NCBI GenBank assembly: GCA_027922465.2
Contig: BQMF02000333.1
Coordinates: forward strand, 434,001 to 498,000
DNA length: 64,000 nt
From: Turritopsis dohrnii
Lineage: Eukaryota > Cnidaria > Hydrozoa > Anthoathecata > Oceaniidae
Direction of reading: 5' to 3'
The notes below the pieces were generated by a model. The model saw only the letters and a program-made list of their open reading frames with translations. It was not told the origin of the DNA and searched no databases. The translations under genes were made by a program, and so were the position numbers. How positions within the stretch are numbered: position 1 is the first letter of the stretch; the number at the start of each line of letters is the position of its first letter. Below are positions 46,423 to 57,408 of the stretch, one piece after another.

Positions 46423-46800
46423 TTAATCATTTAAATCTCGTAATCCTTTCGAACAAAAATGCTTTGAATTCTTTTTTTTAGCTAGTATCCAGTTGAAAAG
46501 TAAAATAATAATATTCGAAAAAACTTTGAAAGTTACAATATGTCTTTGCTTCCATTTGTCTATACAGCCATTGGAGGCCTTAAAATCAGGTAAATCGAGG
46601 CTTTTGGAAAATAAGATCGTTTTTCTTTGATAATGATCCTGTTGACAGGGATATTGTTCGAGCGCACATTTTTGAACCATAGAAAAACAGCTTCATCAAG
46701 ATCTTTATTGTTGCTCTTCTTCACTTTTTGTGTGTCTAAACAAAAATCGTTTATCGGCAAATTAAAAAACTGTACATCTAGTCACACAGATTTTCCCGAC
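46423..46800 (-). pseudogene. Tigger/pogo (CENP-B-type HTH) transposase fragment
   Basis: Minus strand in two frames: LDEAVFLWFKNVRSNNIPVN...KEK, then after a frameshift FSKSLDLPDFKASNGCIDKWKQRH. This is the second helix-turn-helix of CENP-B-like DNA-binding domains (consensus W..FKASNGWLxxFKxRHxI). Only the DNA-binding part remains, next to the likely terminal repeat at 46317. Confidence 0.75.
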
Positions 46801-46821
46801 AACCTGTGGCACATTTTGTGG

Positions 46822-46880
46822 TGAAGACCGGGATTGAACGGCACCATCCAGTTCCAATCTAGCCGCTCCACTAGACCTTC
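46822..46880 (-). repeat. tRNA-like SINE head 2
   Basis: Minus strand: box A-like GGTCTAGTGGAGCGGCTAGA (ends 46877) and box B-like CGTTCAATCCC (46830-46840). Confidence 0.55.
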
Positions 46881-47344
46881 CCTTTCCAGCAAACTCTGTC
46901 GCCTGTTCACCACAATTTCAAATTATTCCGCTCTTGGGTTTTATATCATTTATTTAGACTTTAAGGTCTGCTTGTGGTGTTTCTCGGAAAATATCATGAC
47001 ATCGCGCATGCGGATAAAAGATCTTCCTCAATTTTAAGCGTGTTTTGAACGTTATAATGTTTCTGAACGAAAACTCTGTATTAGAGACCCCTTAGGTTTT
47101 TCTTGACAGTTTTCTGACAAGTATTCCCGACAGCCTCATGTGATAGTAGTTTAAGTTCATGATAACACCTTCAAGCCCTGACGCTGTCTTGAATTTCGAT
47201 CGATTTGACAGTAACTTGAATGTCTCTCTGGACCAGTGAAACCTGACAGTGATTAATCACCCAGACCGAAGTCTACCCAAACCGCGATATATCCAACGAA
47301 ACTGCGGGGAAAGGCACACTAATGCAAGTTTTTCAACCAGGACA

Positions 47345-47420
47345 TGAAAGACCGCGTGGGGATCGAACTAGTGATCTCATGATTACAAGTTTTACGTTGT
47401 AACCACCACACTACAAATCA
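47345..47420 (-). repeat. tRNA-like SINE head 3
   Basis: Minus strand: box A-like TGTAGTGTGGTGGTT (47401-47415) and box B-like AGTTCGATCCCC (47357-47369). Best preserved of the three. Confidence 0.6.
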
Positions 47421-47540
47421 CATCAATACAACATGATTTCAACTCATTTATGTTAGCTTAAAATCACTCAAATGTACACTTTGCGTCATGATTTCAAGAG
47501 AAAAAACTTCTCGTGAATTACTCACTATTCAACATGATTT

Positions 47541-48086
47541 TTATGAATTTATGAATCCTCGAGCACGCGTTGTGATCAAATCTGTCTGTATGATGCGTTT
47601 ATCATCGTCTCTGTTCAAAGCAATTTTGTTAAATTTTTGTGTATACATATGATGCTTCTTGTTTTGAAGCACTACCATCTCTCTATATAGATTTCTTCTA
47701 TCTTCTAGATACCTCTTATAATCTTCGAATGTAATTGATTTTTTAGCCACACACTTTTTCATGCCTTTGCATCGCTTGTCTTCCTTCTCTAGGGTCTTGT
47801 ATGCATAGGGTTTAGCTCGTAAAGCCAAAAACTCCTTCATGATCTTACCACCATGTTCGTCCTTTATCAGACAAATAACCGTTTCATGCTTTATTGTGTA
47901 TAATCTGTCTTCCTCTGAATAATTACTCGTGTCAAATCTCTTTTCTACATCTTCGGCTATGTCAGTGTCCATATAGCAGAGTTGCAGCTTACTACCATAT
48001 TTCGGCTGCATGTAGTCATAGTAGAATTCATACATTAACATCTTACTCACATCAATTATAGTCTGATCTATGTATACAGGCTTCAT
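47541..48086 (-). pseudogene. Polinton-type DNA polymerase B, C-terminal fragment
   Basis: Continues the polymerase from the fragment at 57409-58195. MKPVYIDQ...SKMLMYEFYYDYM, then motif C LCYMDTD, but the dozen or so residues that usually follow DTDS are deleted, so IAEDVEKRFDTSNY comes straight after. Then FLALRAKPYAYK, GMKKCVAKKSITFEDYK and the usual end (KRIIQTDLITTRARG). The deletion at the metal-binding motif should inactivate it even without the 9.3-kb interruption. Confidence 0.9.
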
Positions 48087-48089
48087 CTA

Positions 48090-49417
48090 TCTTATTATAC
48101 TAATTCGCATTTGTGTGTCACACTTTTATTTTAGAGAGTGATATATCTATATCCTAATACGCGCTGTGGATCCGCTTTTTTCACGCTTTCACTTTCTAAA
48201 ATTTCGGGTCGTTTTTGTGGTCACTTATTCATAATAGAGTGTCAGACCCGGCGGTTAATGTTTTTCTACGATTAGTATAAGGGAAAACATTGCATTGCAT
48301 TCGATCGTTTTTTGATTATTCGCGAGATCAAGAAACAATAGACAACAACGAAAGTATTGCACAAAGATTTATTGAAATTTTTAGAGTAAGTACACTTATG
48401 AACCTTTTTGGTTTTTTTGTTTTGTTTTTCTTATAGTATGAATAGGGTTTCTTTCTGCGCTATTTAAGAAATTAATATCATGGTTTATAATCATGACCTT
48501 CTGGGTTCGTACAAGAAAATCGCAATTGTTTACAATTCATATTTTGACTCTTTTACTACTTTCGCATTTGGCTTTTATTTACGTTAGGGTATAGTATAGA
48601 TTGATGTGTTTCAGATCTTCTGATTAAAAAGTTTTTCTGTTCAGAAGTCCTGTGTTGATAGTGAACTAAAATTGCTTTAGCCGGAATACCAGAGATTTTT
48701 CATTAAAAGAAGGGAGAGGAGTGTTTTTTTTTCGTATTGACGTTAGATTTTTTAACCACAGGGAAGCATCGCATTGTATCTTCAATTGATACAATTTATT
48801 TTACAGAGTGAAAAAAGTGGATTACAGCGCGTATTTTTATTTTTAATGGGTTTCAGATCTTCCAAGTAAAACGAATTTTTTGTTCTGCGCTCCAGTGTTG
48901 ATTGCAAACCTGAAAAAATGTTTGATCTGGATGGCGTCTGTTTAAGTGGATATTTAAATCAGAGGAACTATTGCATTGCCTATTCAATTAGTTATTTGGA
49001 AAATATCTCTAGAACCTCTAAGAAAATAACTGACATTTTTTATGGTCCACGAGACATTGATGAAGGAGTGACAAACAGAGCTTTGACGTCACTCAAATGT
49101 TTGACAGACTATACCTCGGTAACGGTTGGTTGTCACTGAACAATCATACATGCTTTGGTATATTCTTTAGAGTTCAGTAATACAGTTAGGATCTCCAAGT
49201 TTTATCTCTCTCTAATTCAAACGAATTTTTTGGTACCTGCAACTGTTATTTCTTTTTCTTAAAGTTAGGGTTTTTAGGGAATTAGAGAGAGTTTACAGTA
49301 CTTACAACACTGATTCACTTTCTGTTTTTTTATTCTGTGATTTAATTTTTCGACACCATTTTTGAGACGTCATTTTAAGAAGTAAAACCCGTAAAAAATT
49401 TTTACACGGGATACTAG
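48090..49417 (+). repeat. Array unit 1 (H2 5' end plus H3-like body)
   Basis: Starts TCTTATTATACTAATTCGC; includes H3 blocks at 48760-49400 inverse to 19108-19380; ends with hairpin CCCGTAAAAAATTTTTACAC and GGGATACTAG. Likely composite. Confidence 0.6.
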
Positions 49418-49919
49418 TTTAGTTTTAATTTACGGTCATCGTCCTCTTATGTGCGTGTAAAACCACGTAGAGGCGAGAGACACTTTTTTCACGATTATTC
49501 CAAAAGCACGTGGCATCATTTGACGTCAGATTTTTTGTAATCACGGGATTCATTACATTGCATCCCCAATCGAATGCAACGATTTTGGGAAAATATCTCG
49601 AGAGCCAATAGGGATAACTGACGTTTTTTAGGGTCCCCGATACGGGTGATGGGGTGACGCAATATTTAGGCCTAAATTTTATTTGGTACTGCGGATATGA
49701 CGTCATCAAATCCTTTGATCGACCATATCTCCGCAACGGTTGCTCGTAGCGAAACGATCCCATACATTTGTTTGCTCAGTTTTTGAAGCTCTACAACATG
49801 GGGACACTGTTGAGTCACGATTCTGTAATTAAAGTTTTCGTCATGGGGTTTGGTACACGGGATTTCGGCACATTATTTTCGAAGTTGAAGCCGTAAAAAA
49901 CTTTTACGCTAGATGCTAG
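49418..49919 (+). repeat. Array unit 2 (H2, 5' end trimmed)
   Basis: Lacks the TCTTATTATACTAAT start; otherwise a full H2 body with TGACGTCA at about 49698 and a CCGTAAAAAACTTTTACG hairpin before GCTAG. Confidence 0.65.
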
Positions 49920-50475
49920 TATATACTAATCGGCGTTGTGCATACCACTTTTATTTTAGAGAGTGTTGTGTTTTTTTATAATTTACGGTCAAAATCTTCT
50001 TAATCGTGGTAATTTTTAGTTAGACCATTGATAATTGACGTTTAGTATAATAGCACGCGGCGTGACGTCAGTTTTTTTTAACTTATCACGGGGGATTCAT
50101 TGCATTGCATCCCCAATCGAACGCGACGTTTTTGGGGAAATATCTCGAGAGCCAATAGGGATAACTGACGTTTTTTAAGGTTGGTGACATTGGTGATGGG
50201 GTGACGCAACATTTGGGACTAAATTTTATTTGGTACTGCGGCTATGATGTAATCAAAATCTTTGATCGCTGATATCTCTGCAAATGTTGATCGTAGCGAA
50301 ATCATCCCATACATTTTTTTGCTCAGTTTGTCAAGCTCTACAGCATGGATACACTTTCCATTTCTGATTCCGTATATAAAATTTTCGTCACTGGGTACAC
50401 ACACGGGAACGCGTCGTATTTCTGCGGATTCTTTTCGAAATTAGAGCCGTAAAAAACTTTTACGCGAAATACTAG
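49920..50475 (+). repeat. Array unit 3 (H2)
   Basis: 556 bp, from TATATACTAATCGGCG to GAAATACTAG. Its minus strand has the open stretch CIHAVELDKLSKKMYGMISL. Confidence 0.7.
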
Positions 50476-51999
50476 TCTTATTATAATAATCCGCGATTGT
50501 GCATACCACTTTTGTTTTAGAGAGTGACATATTTACTTTTTTTCACGGTCAAATCCTTCTTATTTTTTCCCTTTTCGTCGTAAAACCACGCAGAGGCGAC
50601 AGACACTTTTTTTAATGTTACGTAATCTAAGTGTGACGTTTAATTTAACTCACGTTTTTTAAACCAATCAAAACGCAGGAATTTCTTTTTTTGCCATTTT
50701 GATTGGTTGCTGAAAATCAAAACGTAATCCGTTGTTAAATTATTATTCACGACGAACTGGTGATGCAAAGTTTTGTGAGTTTATTTTACGTACTTAAAAT
50801 GCATAAAAGGCTTATTATTAACGGAAGATTTACATCACCTTCAACATAAAAACAGAAGTCTGACTTATGAAGAAGTCTGGCTTATGTTTTTCAGTGCAAT
50901 AAAACATTGCAGCATGGCAGAAAGAAAGTATATTTAGTACGTACATGTTTTCAGTAGAAAATGTGGATGGATGTATAGTAGAAACTTGCTGGAAAGTAAA
51001 GAAAGTTTGCAAGGTATTAACAGTGTTTACAGTACAAAATGTACTGGAACCTACAGAAATTTTTCAGGTACTACTTTGCATATAAGCATAAAAGCAGTTT
51101 TGCCAAACGAAGAAAGCAGTTCAGTTTGTAAAAATGGTGGCGATAGTGTTTTATACATGTATATCTGCTGCAAAGTAAGTAAAGTATTAGTAATTTGCTT
51201 ACAGGTATGAATATAGAAGTAAGAAGTTTAAAAGTATTTGAATATGGCTGCAGAAGATGATCAATGCTCTTTGCTAACATGTTGATGTAAATTGGCAGTG
51301 AAAGGTATTCTATTTTGTTTGAAGTTAAACTAAAGTAAAGTTGAAATATTATATATCGATTCAGTTAGAACACAGTCAATATGCTGGATAAATAAAGGGT
51401 TGTTTACTGTTGTGTTTTGAATTAGCCAGAAAAGATTTGAACTCGGTTTGAAAATATGAATGTTTTCATTTGTTATAAACTCTTTAGCTATAGAAATTCT
51501 GTCATTACGTTTGTGTTTTTAATTATTATTCATAAGGTAAATGCGTAATTGAAGTTTCTTTTAGTTTGTTTTGCTTTCTTTCGATATCGTCATAGTATGT
51601 TTATGTTTTTTGTATGTTATTCAATTATTGTTTTTAAGTTTAATATATGTTCTCGAAGTTCATTTTTGTTTGTTTGTTTGTTTTTCATAATACGATTAGG
51701 TATTTGAATCATTATGCATTCGAAATCTTTTTTCTTTTAGAAAAGCAAAATAAAAAATACAATAACAATAAAGAAATGAAACTCATGGTTTAGATCATGA
51801 TGTTGATGGTTGGTGAAGAACAGATTATCGATTTTGAAAATTCTGTCCAATGTAACTTCGGCACGAAAGAAACACAGTTGGAAGGTATCGATTTGTTTTC
51901 AATTCACATTTTGTAACGTTAATCAATGTTTGGTTTTATGTTCTGCATTATGTATTGATTTTTTCTACTAAATGTATACTATCAATGTAATGTACAATT

Positions 52000-53640
52000 T
52001 AGTTATATTGCGATTCAAAGACCGTATTACTTCAAATGTCCAAATACCAAACTGTGCACCCTTGCCTCGTTTTGATGTGGTAATTTGATGAAAATTATCA
52101 GAAATTGGCCATTAGCAATTTTCAGTTATGAAAAACTTAATATCAAGTAATGTCACAATATAAAAAATCAAAACAAGGTCGGGTTTGATAATCTGATAAC
52201 GTATGTATTTAAAGATTTGATTTTGTGAATGTGGGATGGAGATAGAAAAGAGAAGGAAAACAAAATGCTTTATGAATCAATCATTTCCAGTTGTTTTATG
52301 CATAAGTACAGATTCAAACAAATTCCGACATTCATAGTCGCAAAAAGAGCATGAATAAAAATGATCTATTATAAAAAAAATAGCTTTTTCGTATGCATAA
52401 AGAAAGACTAGGAAGTAAAACCAACAAGGAATACATAACAGACATCTTTTAAACTTTGCCAAAATGTTCAGGTAACTTAACACAGATATAATGAACAACA
52501 TCCAGTTTTATGTTGCAAATTTAAATGTCAATCAACAAAACTCAATATATGTATACATAAAACATTCTTGAATTGGTCACATGTTCCTTTCAAATGAACA
52601 GTAACCGACTTGAATCTATCTTTCCTGACCACATTTGCTGGAAATTTCCAACATGCCACATTTGTTTCCCGTCTTGGTACAGCAGTTCCATTGTTTCAAG
52701 TGTACCAGATATTCCACGACTATAGTGATTCGTCTCAATTCATAAATTGATATCAATTACTCTTGATAATGCCTTATACACCTGAAATAGTAAAACCAAC
52801 AGACAAATTATTCGTACTATTGATAACATGGTTTCGAGGGTGATTTGGGATTAATAGCCCCGAGGTTCATTGAAAAAATTTCAAAATAGCCCGAACGTAG
52901 TTAATTATATGGCAAAATGGTTGATGATTGAAAGCAGGAATTCAAAAAAATAGACATTCAAATATTGAAATCAACAACTCAAGAAATATTAAACAAATTG
53001 AAAATAAATTTATTAAAACATTCAAAAAGTCCATTCGAATTATATATTTGGTTGGTTTACAAAAATTGTGCGATATTTTTTAGCCAATCAAATAATTCGA
53101 ATGGACTTTTCGAATGTTTTGATAGTGAAATCGATTGTTTCACAAATATCGAACGACTTTTTTAACCAATAGAAATCTTTGTTTACATCAGGGTGTACAA
53201 AAATCAGGGTTATTACAGATTAATCGCCCCATGCTCCCCGTATATATATTGAATATAGCAAATCAGACAATAATTTTCCCCCATTACAGGTAGGTAATTG
53301 TTGTTTACAGTTTTTGTTGTAAAGCAGTTCAATTTGTGAGTAGATTATATATATACATTAGAAATAATAACGGTCAATTTATTTCTACAGAGGGTAAATA
53401 AAGCCTATTACGCTACATTTCCAACTAGCAATAAGAATTCAAAATCTCTAAGGACCAATTAACAAAATTTTGTGGGTGTAAAAGTGGTCTCATTGATTGG
53501 AAGAAATGATGTTGTGTTGACTAGTTCGGTTTGTTGTGCGGAAATAAACTCTTTCTTGTGCCAGTGGTTCAAAAAACACAAAAGGCTAAACAAAATTGCT
53601 GAAACGTAGTAGCAAAAGGAATGGATAAGAAATATGTATG
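52000..53640. other. Unassigned part of array unit 4
   Basis: No gene recognised. The segment 53015-53112 contains 'aaacattcaaaaagtccattcgaat' and its near inverse, a hairpin with about 25-bp arms, possibly a small insertion. Confidence 0.4.
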
Positions 53641-54179
53641 TATCGTATGGATATTCCTAGCACACAACACAGCTGTTGAGCACATTGATGCTCAGTCAAC
53701 AAATAATTTTAGTGTGCTTTGAAAAGTTTGAAAAGCCTTACTTCTATCTAGAATATGAGAGATTGTCAAAAAGGTCAACGAACAATATATTCCCATCCAC
53801 AACTTACATTAATAGCATGAAGGTATTGGTTTCCCAGAAACAAACCTCAAAGCAAAGCAAAGCCTTCCCGGGGGAAGGGGAAAAATGTCTACTTAACTCT
53901 AACTAAGAATGACAACTTTGCATTTTGGTAAGCAGTCCATGTACCGTAGAAACGGGAAAATTTGCCTAAAAGCCATACTTCGAAAATTTTTTTGCTCGCG
54001 TATTCAAGGTATTATCTGACCGAATTCTACTTGGGAAATCTGATGCAAGTGAGCCAAATTGCACTTTTTGCATGACCCTGTAGGAGGTTTCATCGAGTTA
54101 CGGCAGCCGAAATGCATCTCATGTATTTTGATGACAATATTTGATCTTCCCAAATGAGCTCCGTTCCGCTAAAAGGCTA

Positions 54180-54610
54180 CACTCCGCAAAAACATGATTT
54201 TGGTCTGAAGTAGGGCATTTAAAGTGTTTGTTTCACGTCTCCAGGGTAAAAAATAATTTTGCAAAACCTTTTTTTGCAGTTTTATTATGATTTGTTTTAC
54301 GTACAAGTTACTTTGCATTTTCTGTGTTTCAAAAAAACAGTTTTTGGTCAATAGTAGGCCATTTTAAGTATTGCGATGTTTGGTTATAATTTGCATGTCC
54401 AGGGTAAAAATTTTCATTCTGATTTGGTAAATAGTATTGCATGTGTTCTTCATTTCATATTCTGGGCATAAAAACACGGTTTTGGTCAAAAAGAGGAAAT
54501 ATCGAGAATTTCGATGTTCCAATTTTTATTATTATTTTGATGTTTGATTCTTTTATGTCTCCAGGGGAAATTTAATTGACTAATCCTCTCTCTCGGTTCA
54601 ACTCACATTG
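54180..54610. repeat. Three diverged tandem units of about 140 bp
   Basis: Each unit carries 'aaaaca.g.ttttggtc', then 'ctccagggtaaaaa' or variant; starts at about 54187, 54332 and 54468. Confidence 0.55.
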
Positions 54611-54754
54611 ACTAAAACTGGTAAAAATTATTATCAGTTATGTTCAACACTTTACAACATGGGCAAACTTATCATTGCCAATTCTTCATTTTATTTTTCG
54701 TGAACTGGACGCATCCTGAACATGGGTGGCGAGCGACGCTGCCTGGGCGGCTAG

Positions 54755-55319
54755 TCTTATTATATTAATTCGCGTTGTGTGTCACACTTTAATTTTAGAC
54801 AGTGACATATTTAATTAAATTTTACGGTCATCGTCCTCTTATGTGCACGTAAAACCACGTAGAGCGAGAGACACTTTTTTCACGATTATTCCAAAATCAC
54901 GTGGCATCATTTGACGTCTGTTTTTTTTATGATCACAGTGAATCATTGCATTGCATCCCCGATCGAACGCGACGTTTTTGGGGAAATATCACAAGAACCA
55001 ATAGGGATAACTGACACTTTTTGGGGTCTGCGATACGATTGGCGGGGTGACCCAACATTTGGGCCTAAATTTGATTTGGTACTGCGGCTATGACGTCATC
55101 AAAATCTTTGATCGACCATATCTCCGCAACGGTTGGTCGTAGCGAAACGATCCCATACATTTTGTTGCTCAGTTTTTCAAGGTCTACAACATGGGTACAC
55201 TTTTGAGTTGCGATTCTATGATTTATTTTTTCGTCCCGGGGTACGTACACGGGAATGGTGGATTTGACCTAATGTTTTCAAAGTTAAGTTCGGTAAAAAG
55301 TTTTTACCCGGGATACCAG
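54755..55319 (+). repeat. Array unit 5 (H2)
   Basis: 565 bp, complete: TCTTATTATATTAATTCGCG start, GGTAAAAAGTTTTTACC hairpin, CCAG end. TGACGTCA at about 55091. Confidence 0.75.
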
Positions 55320-55883
55320 TCTTATTATACTAATTTGCAATTGTGCATCCCACTTTTATTTTAGAGAGTGACATATTTAGTTTTAATTTGCGGTCATCGT
55401 CCTCTTATGTGCGCGTAGAACCACGTAGAGGCGAGAGACACTTTTTTCACGATCATTCCAAAAGCACGTGGCATCATTTGACGTCAGTTTATTATGATCA
55501 CGGGGAATCATTGCATTGCATCCCCAAACGAACGCGACATTTTTTAGGAAATATCTCAAAAATTAATAGGGATAACTGACGTTTTTTGGGGTCTGCAATA
55601 CGGGTGATGGGATGACGCATCATTTGGGCCTAAATTTTATTTGGTACTGCGCATATGACGTCATCCAAATCTTTGATCAGCGATATCTCTCTAACGGTTG
55701 GTCGTAGCGAAACGATTCCATACATATTTTTGATCAGTTTTTCGAGCTCTACAATATTGTTACATTTTTCGTTTCCAATTCCTAAATTGAAATTTTCGTC
55801 GCGGGGTTTGTTTACGGGAAAGGCGATTTTGACCCATCATTTTCGAAGTTAAGTTCGGTAAAAAGTTTGTACCCAGGATACTA
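55320..55883 (+). repeat. Array unit 6 (H2)
   Basis: 564 bp, complete; the same length as unit 5, and very similar. Ends GGATACTA. Confidence 0.75.
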
Positions 55884-57086
55884 TCTACTTATACTAACCT
55901 TTAGACTACGCGCTATTTTTTCAGTTTGGGCTCGGAGTACGCGCTATTTTTTCTAAAAATGCAAGGTTTACTAAAATAGTCATATCTCCGCAATGGAAGC
56001 TCAAAAACTTAAAAGTAAGGGCATTCTGGAAAGCTAATAAGATCTATTTCAACATACAACAACAAAATACTAACATAATGAAAGTTAAAAAAAAACAGCA
56101 GCAGCCTGGATACACCTCTTAAAAAGCCCAAATTTTACTTACGTCACTTTTTTGGACAAATTCTATTCATTAGTGAAAAAAAGTGAAGGAAGATGCTTTA
56201 AATTCATCCAAAAGTTGATTTTCTTTTACTTAACTGGACAGTAAATACAATTCAAGCAAAAAAAAATTGATTGGGTAAGTATTTTGGTCTTGGTAGGCAT
56301 CCAAACATTGAGATAATTTTGAATTTTTCTGGAATCTCAGTATGTACAAAAAACTGCATAGGTATGCAAAAAAATGACTGATTATGATTGGTTAGCCATC
56401 GTAGTGACTAGAAACCATAATTTAAAGGATCAAAACATCGCGTGCCATCAAAACTCAAGCCACAACGTTCACTATGTGTAAAAACGTAAATTTACGGCGT
56501 TCGTATATAAGCAATGCGTAAATTTACGGCGTTGGTAGTCTAAAGGCTAATCCGCAATCGTGCATCCCACTTTTATTTTAGAGAGTGTTGTGTTTTCTTA
56601 AAATTTACGGTCAAAATCTTCTTAATCGTGGTCATTTTTTCGTTAGACCATTGATAATTGACGATTAGTATAATAGCACGCGGCGTGACGTCAGTTTTTT
56701 TACCTTATCACTTGGGATTCATTGCATTGCATCCCCAATCGAACGCGACGTTTTTGGGGAAATATCTCGAGAACAAATAGGAATAACTGACGTTTTTAAG
56801 GGTCGGCGATACGGGTGATGGGGTGACGCAACATTTGGACCTAAATTTTATTTGGTACTGCGGCTATGACGTCATCAAAATCTTTGATCTCTGCAGCGGT
56901 TGGTCGTAGCGAAACAATCCCATACATTTTTTTGATCAGATTTTTAAGCTCTACAACATCAGTACACTTTCCAGCCCAGATTTCGTATTTGAAATTTTCG
57001 TCACGGGGTTCTCACACGGGAACGGGGGATTCTTGCACATCCGTTTCGTAATTAAAGCCGTAAAAAACGTTTAAGCGAGATACTAG
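55884..57086 (+). repeat. Array unit 7 (H2 split by a 649-bp element)
   Basis: The 5' end 'tctacttatactaa' is separated from its body 'tccgcaatcgtgcatcccac' by the element at 55898-56546. Ends GAGATACTAG. Confidence 0.75.
55898..56546. mobile_element. 649-bp DNA element, CCTTTAGACTAC ends, CTAA target duplication
   Basis: TIR CCTTTAGACTAC and its inverse; CTAA at 55894-55897 and 56547-56550. Insertion site is verified by the intact neighbouring units (TATACTAATCCGC). Near the left end 'tacgcgctattttttc' is repeated; near the right end 'cgtaaatttacggcgtt' is repeated. Confidence 0.85.
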
Positions 57087-57405
57087 TCTGATATGTAATA
57101 GCGAGTGTGCATCCCACTTTTATGTTAGAGAGTGATAAATTTTGTTGAACTTTACGGTCAAAATCTTCTTAATCGTGGCCATATTCTTCGCGAGGCCATT
57201 CTCTTCTTTACGATTATTATATAGTAGCACGTGCGCTTTTTTTTATCATCACAGGGGAACCATTGCATTGCATTCCCAGGTGATTCAAATTTTCGTCACG
57301 GGGTTTGCACACCTTGATTATATTTTTGTCACCTTTTTCGACACGGTATTTGCTTACATCATTTTCGAAGTTAGATGTGGTAAAAATTTTCACCCGGGTT
57401 ACTAG
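57087..57405 (+). repeat. Array unit 8 (short H2)
   Basis: Starts TCTGATATGTAATAGCGAGT; internal deletion; ends GGTAAAAATTTTCACCCGGG then TTACTAG. Confidence 0.7.
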
Positions 57406-57408
57406 TGA

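Larger units (their letters stand above)
50476..54754 (+). repeat. Array unit 4 (B-type element with later insertions)
   Basis: Starts with an H2-type 5' end (TCTTATTATAATAATCCGCG) and ends with the H1-type 3' hairpin (GCTGCCTGGGCGGCTAG). 50500-52000 is the inverse counterpart of 9428-11174. 52000-53640 is unassigned; 53640-54180 is the dispersed repeat paired with 37300-37850. Confidence 0.6.
48086..57408 (+). mobile_element. 9.3-kb head-to-tail Helitron-like array inserted in the polymerase gene
   Basis: All units run forward. Junctions with 3' CTAG (or variant) followed by a new 5' TC end occur at 49916-49920, 50472-50476, 54751-54755, 55316-55320 (CCAG), about 55881-55884 and 57083-57087; the last CTAG is 57402-57405. 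Removing 48086-57408 brings the two polymerase fragments together in one frame within a residue or so, with no clear target duplication, as expected for Helitrons. No Rep/helicase inside, so it depends on another element. Confidence 0.75.

Noticed and set aside
46187..47420. Functional tRNA genes
   Set aside because: A and B boxes are recognisable but acceptor stems do not pair and box sequences deviate; tRNA-derived SINE remnants fit better.
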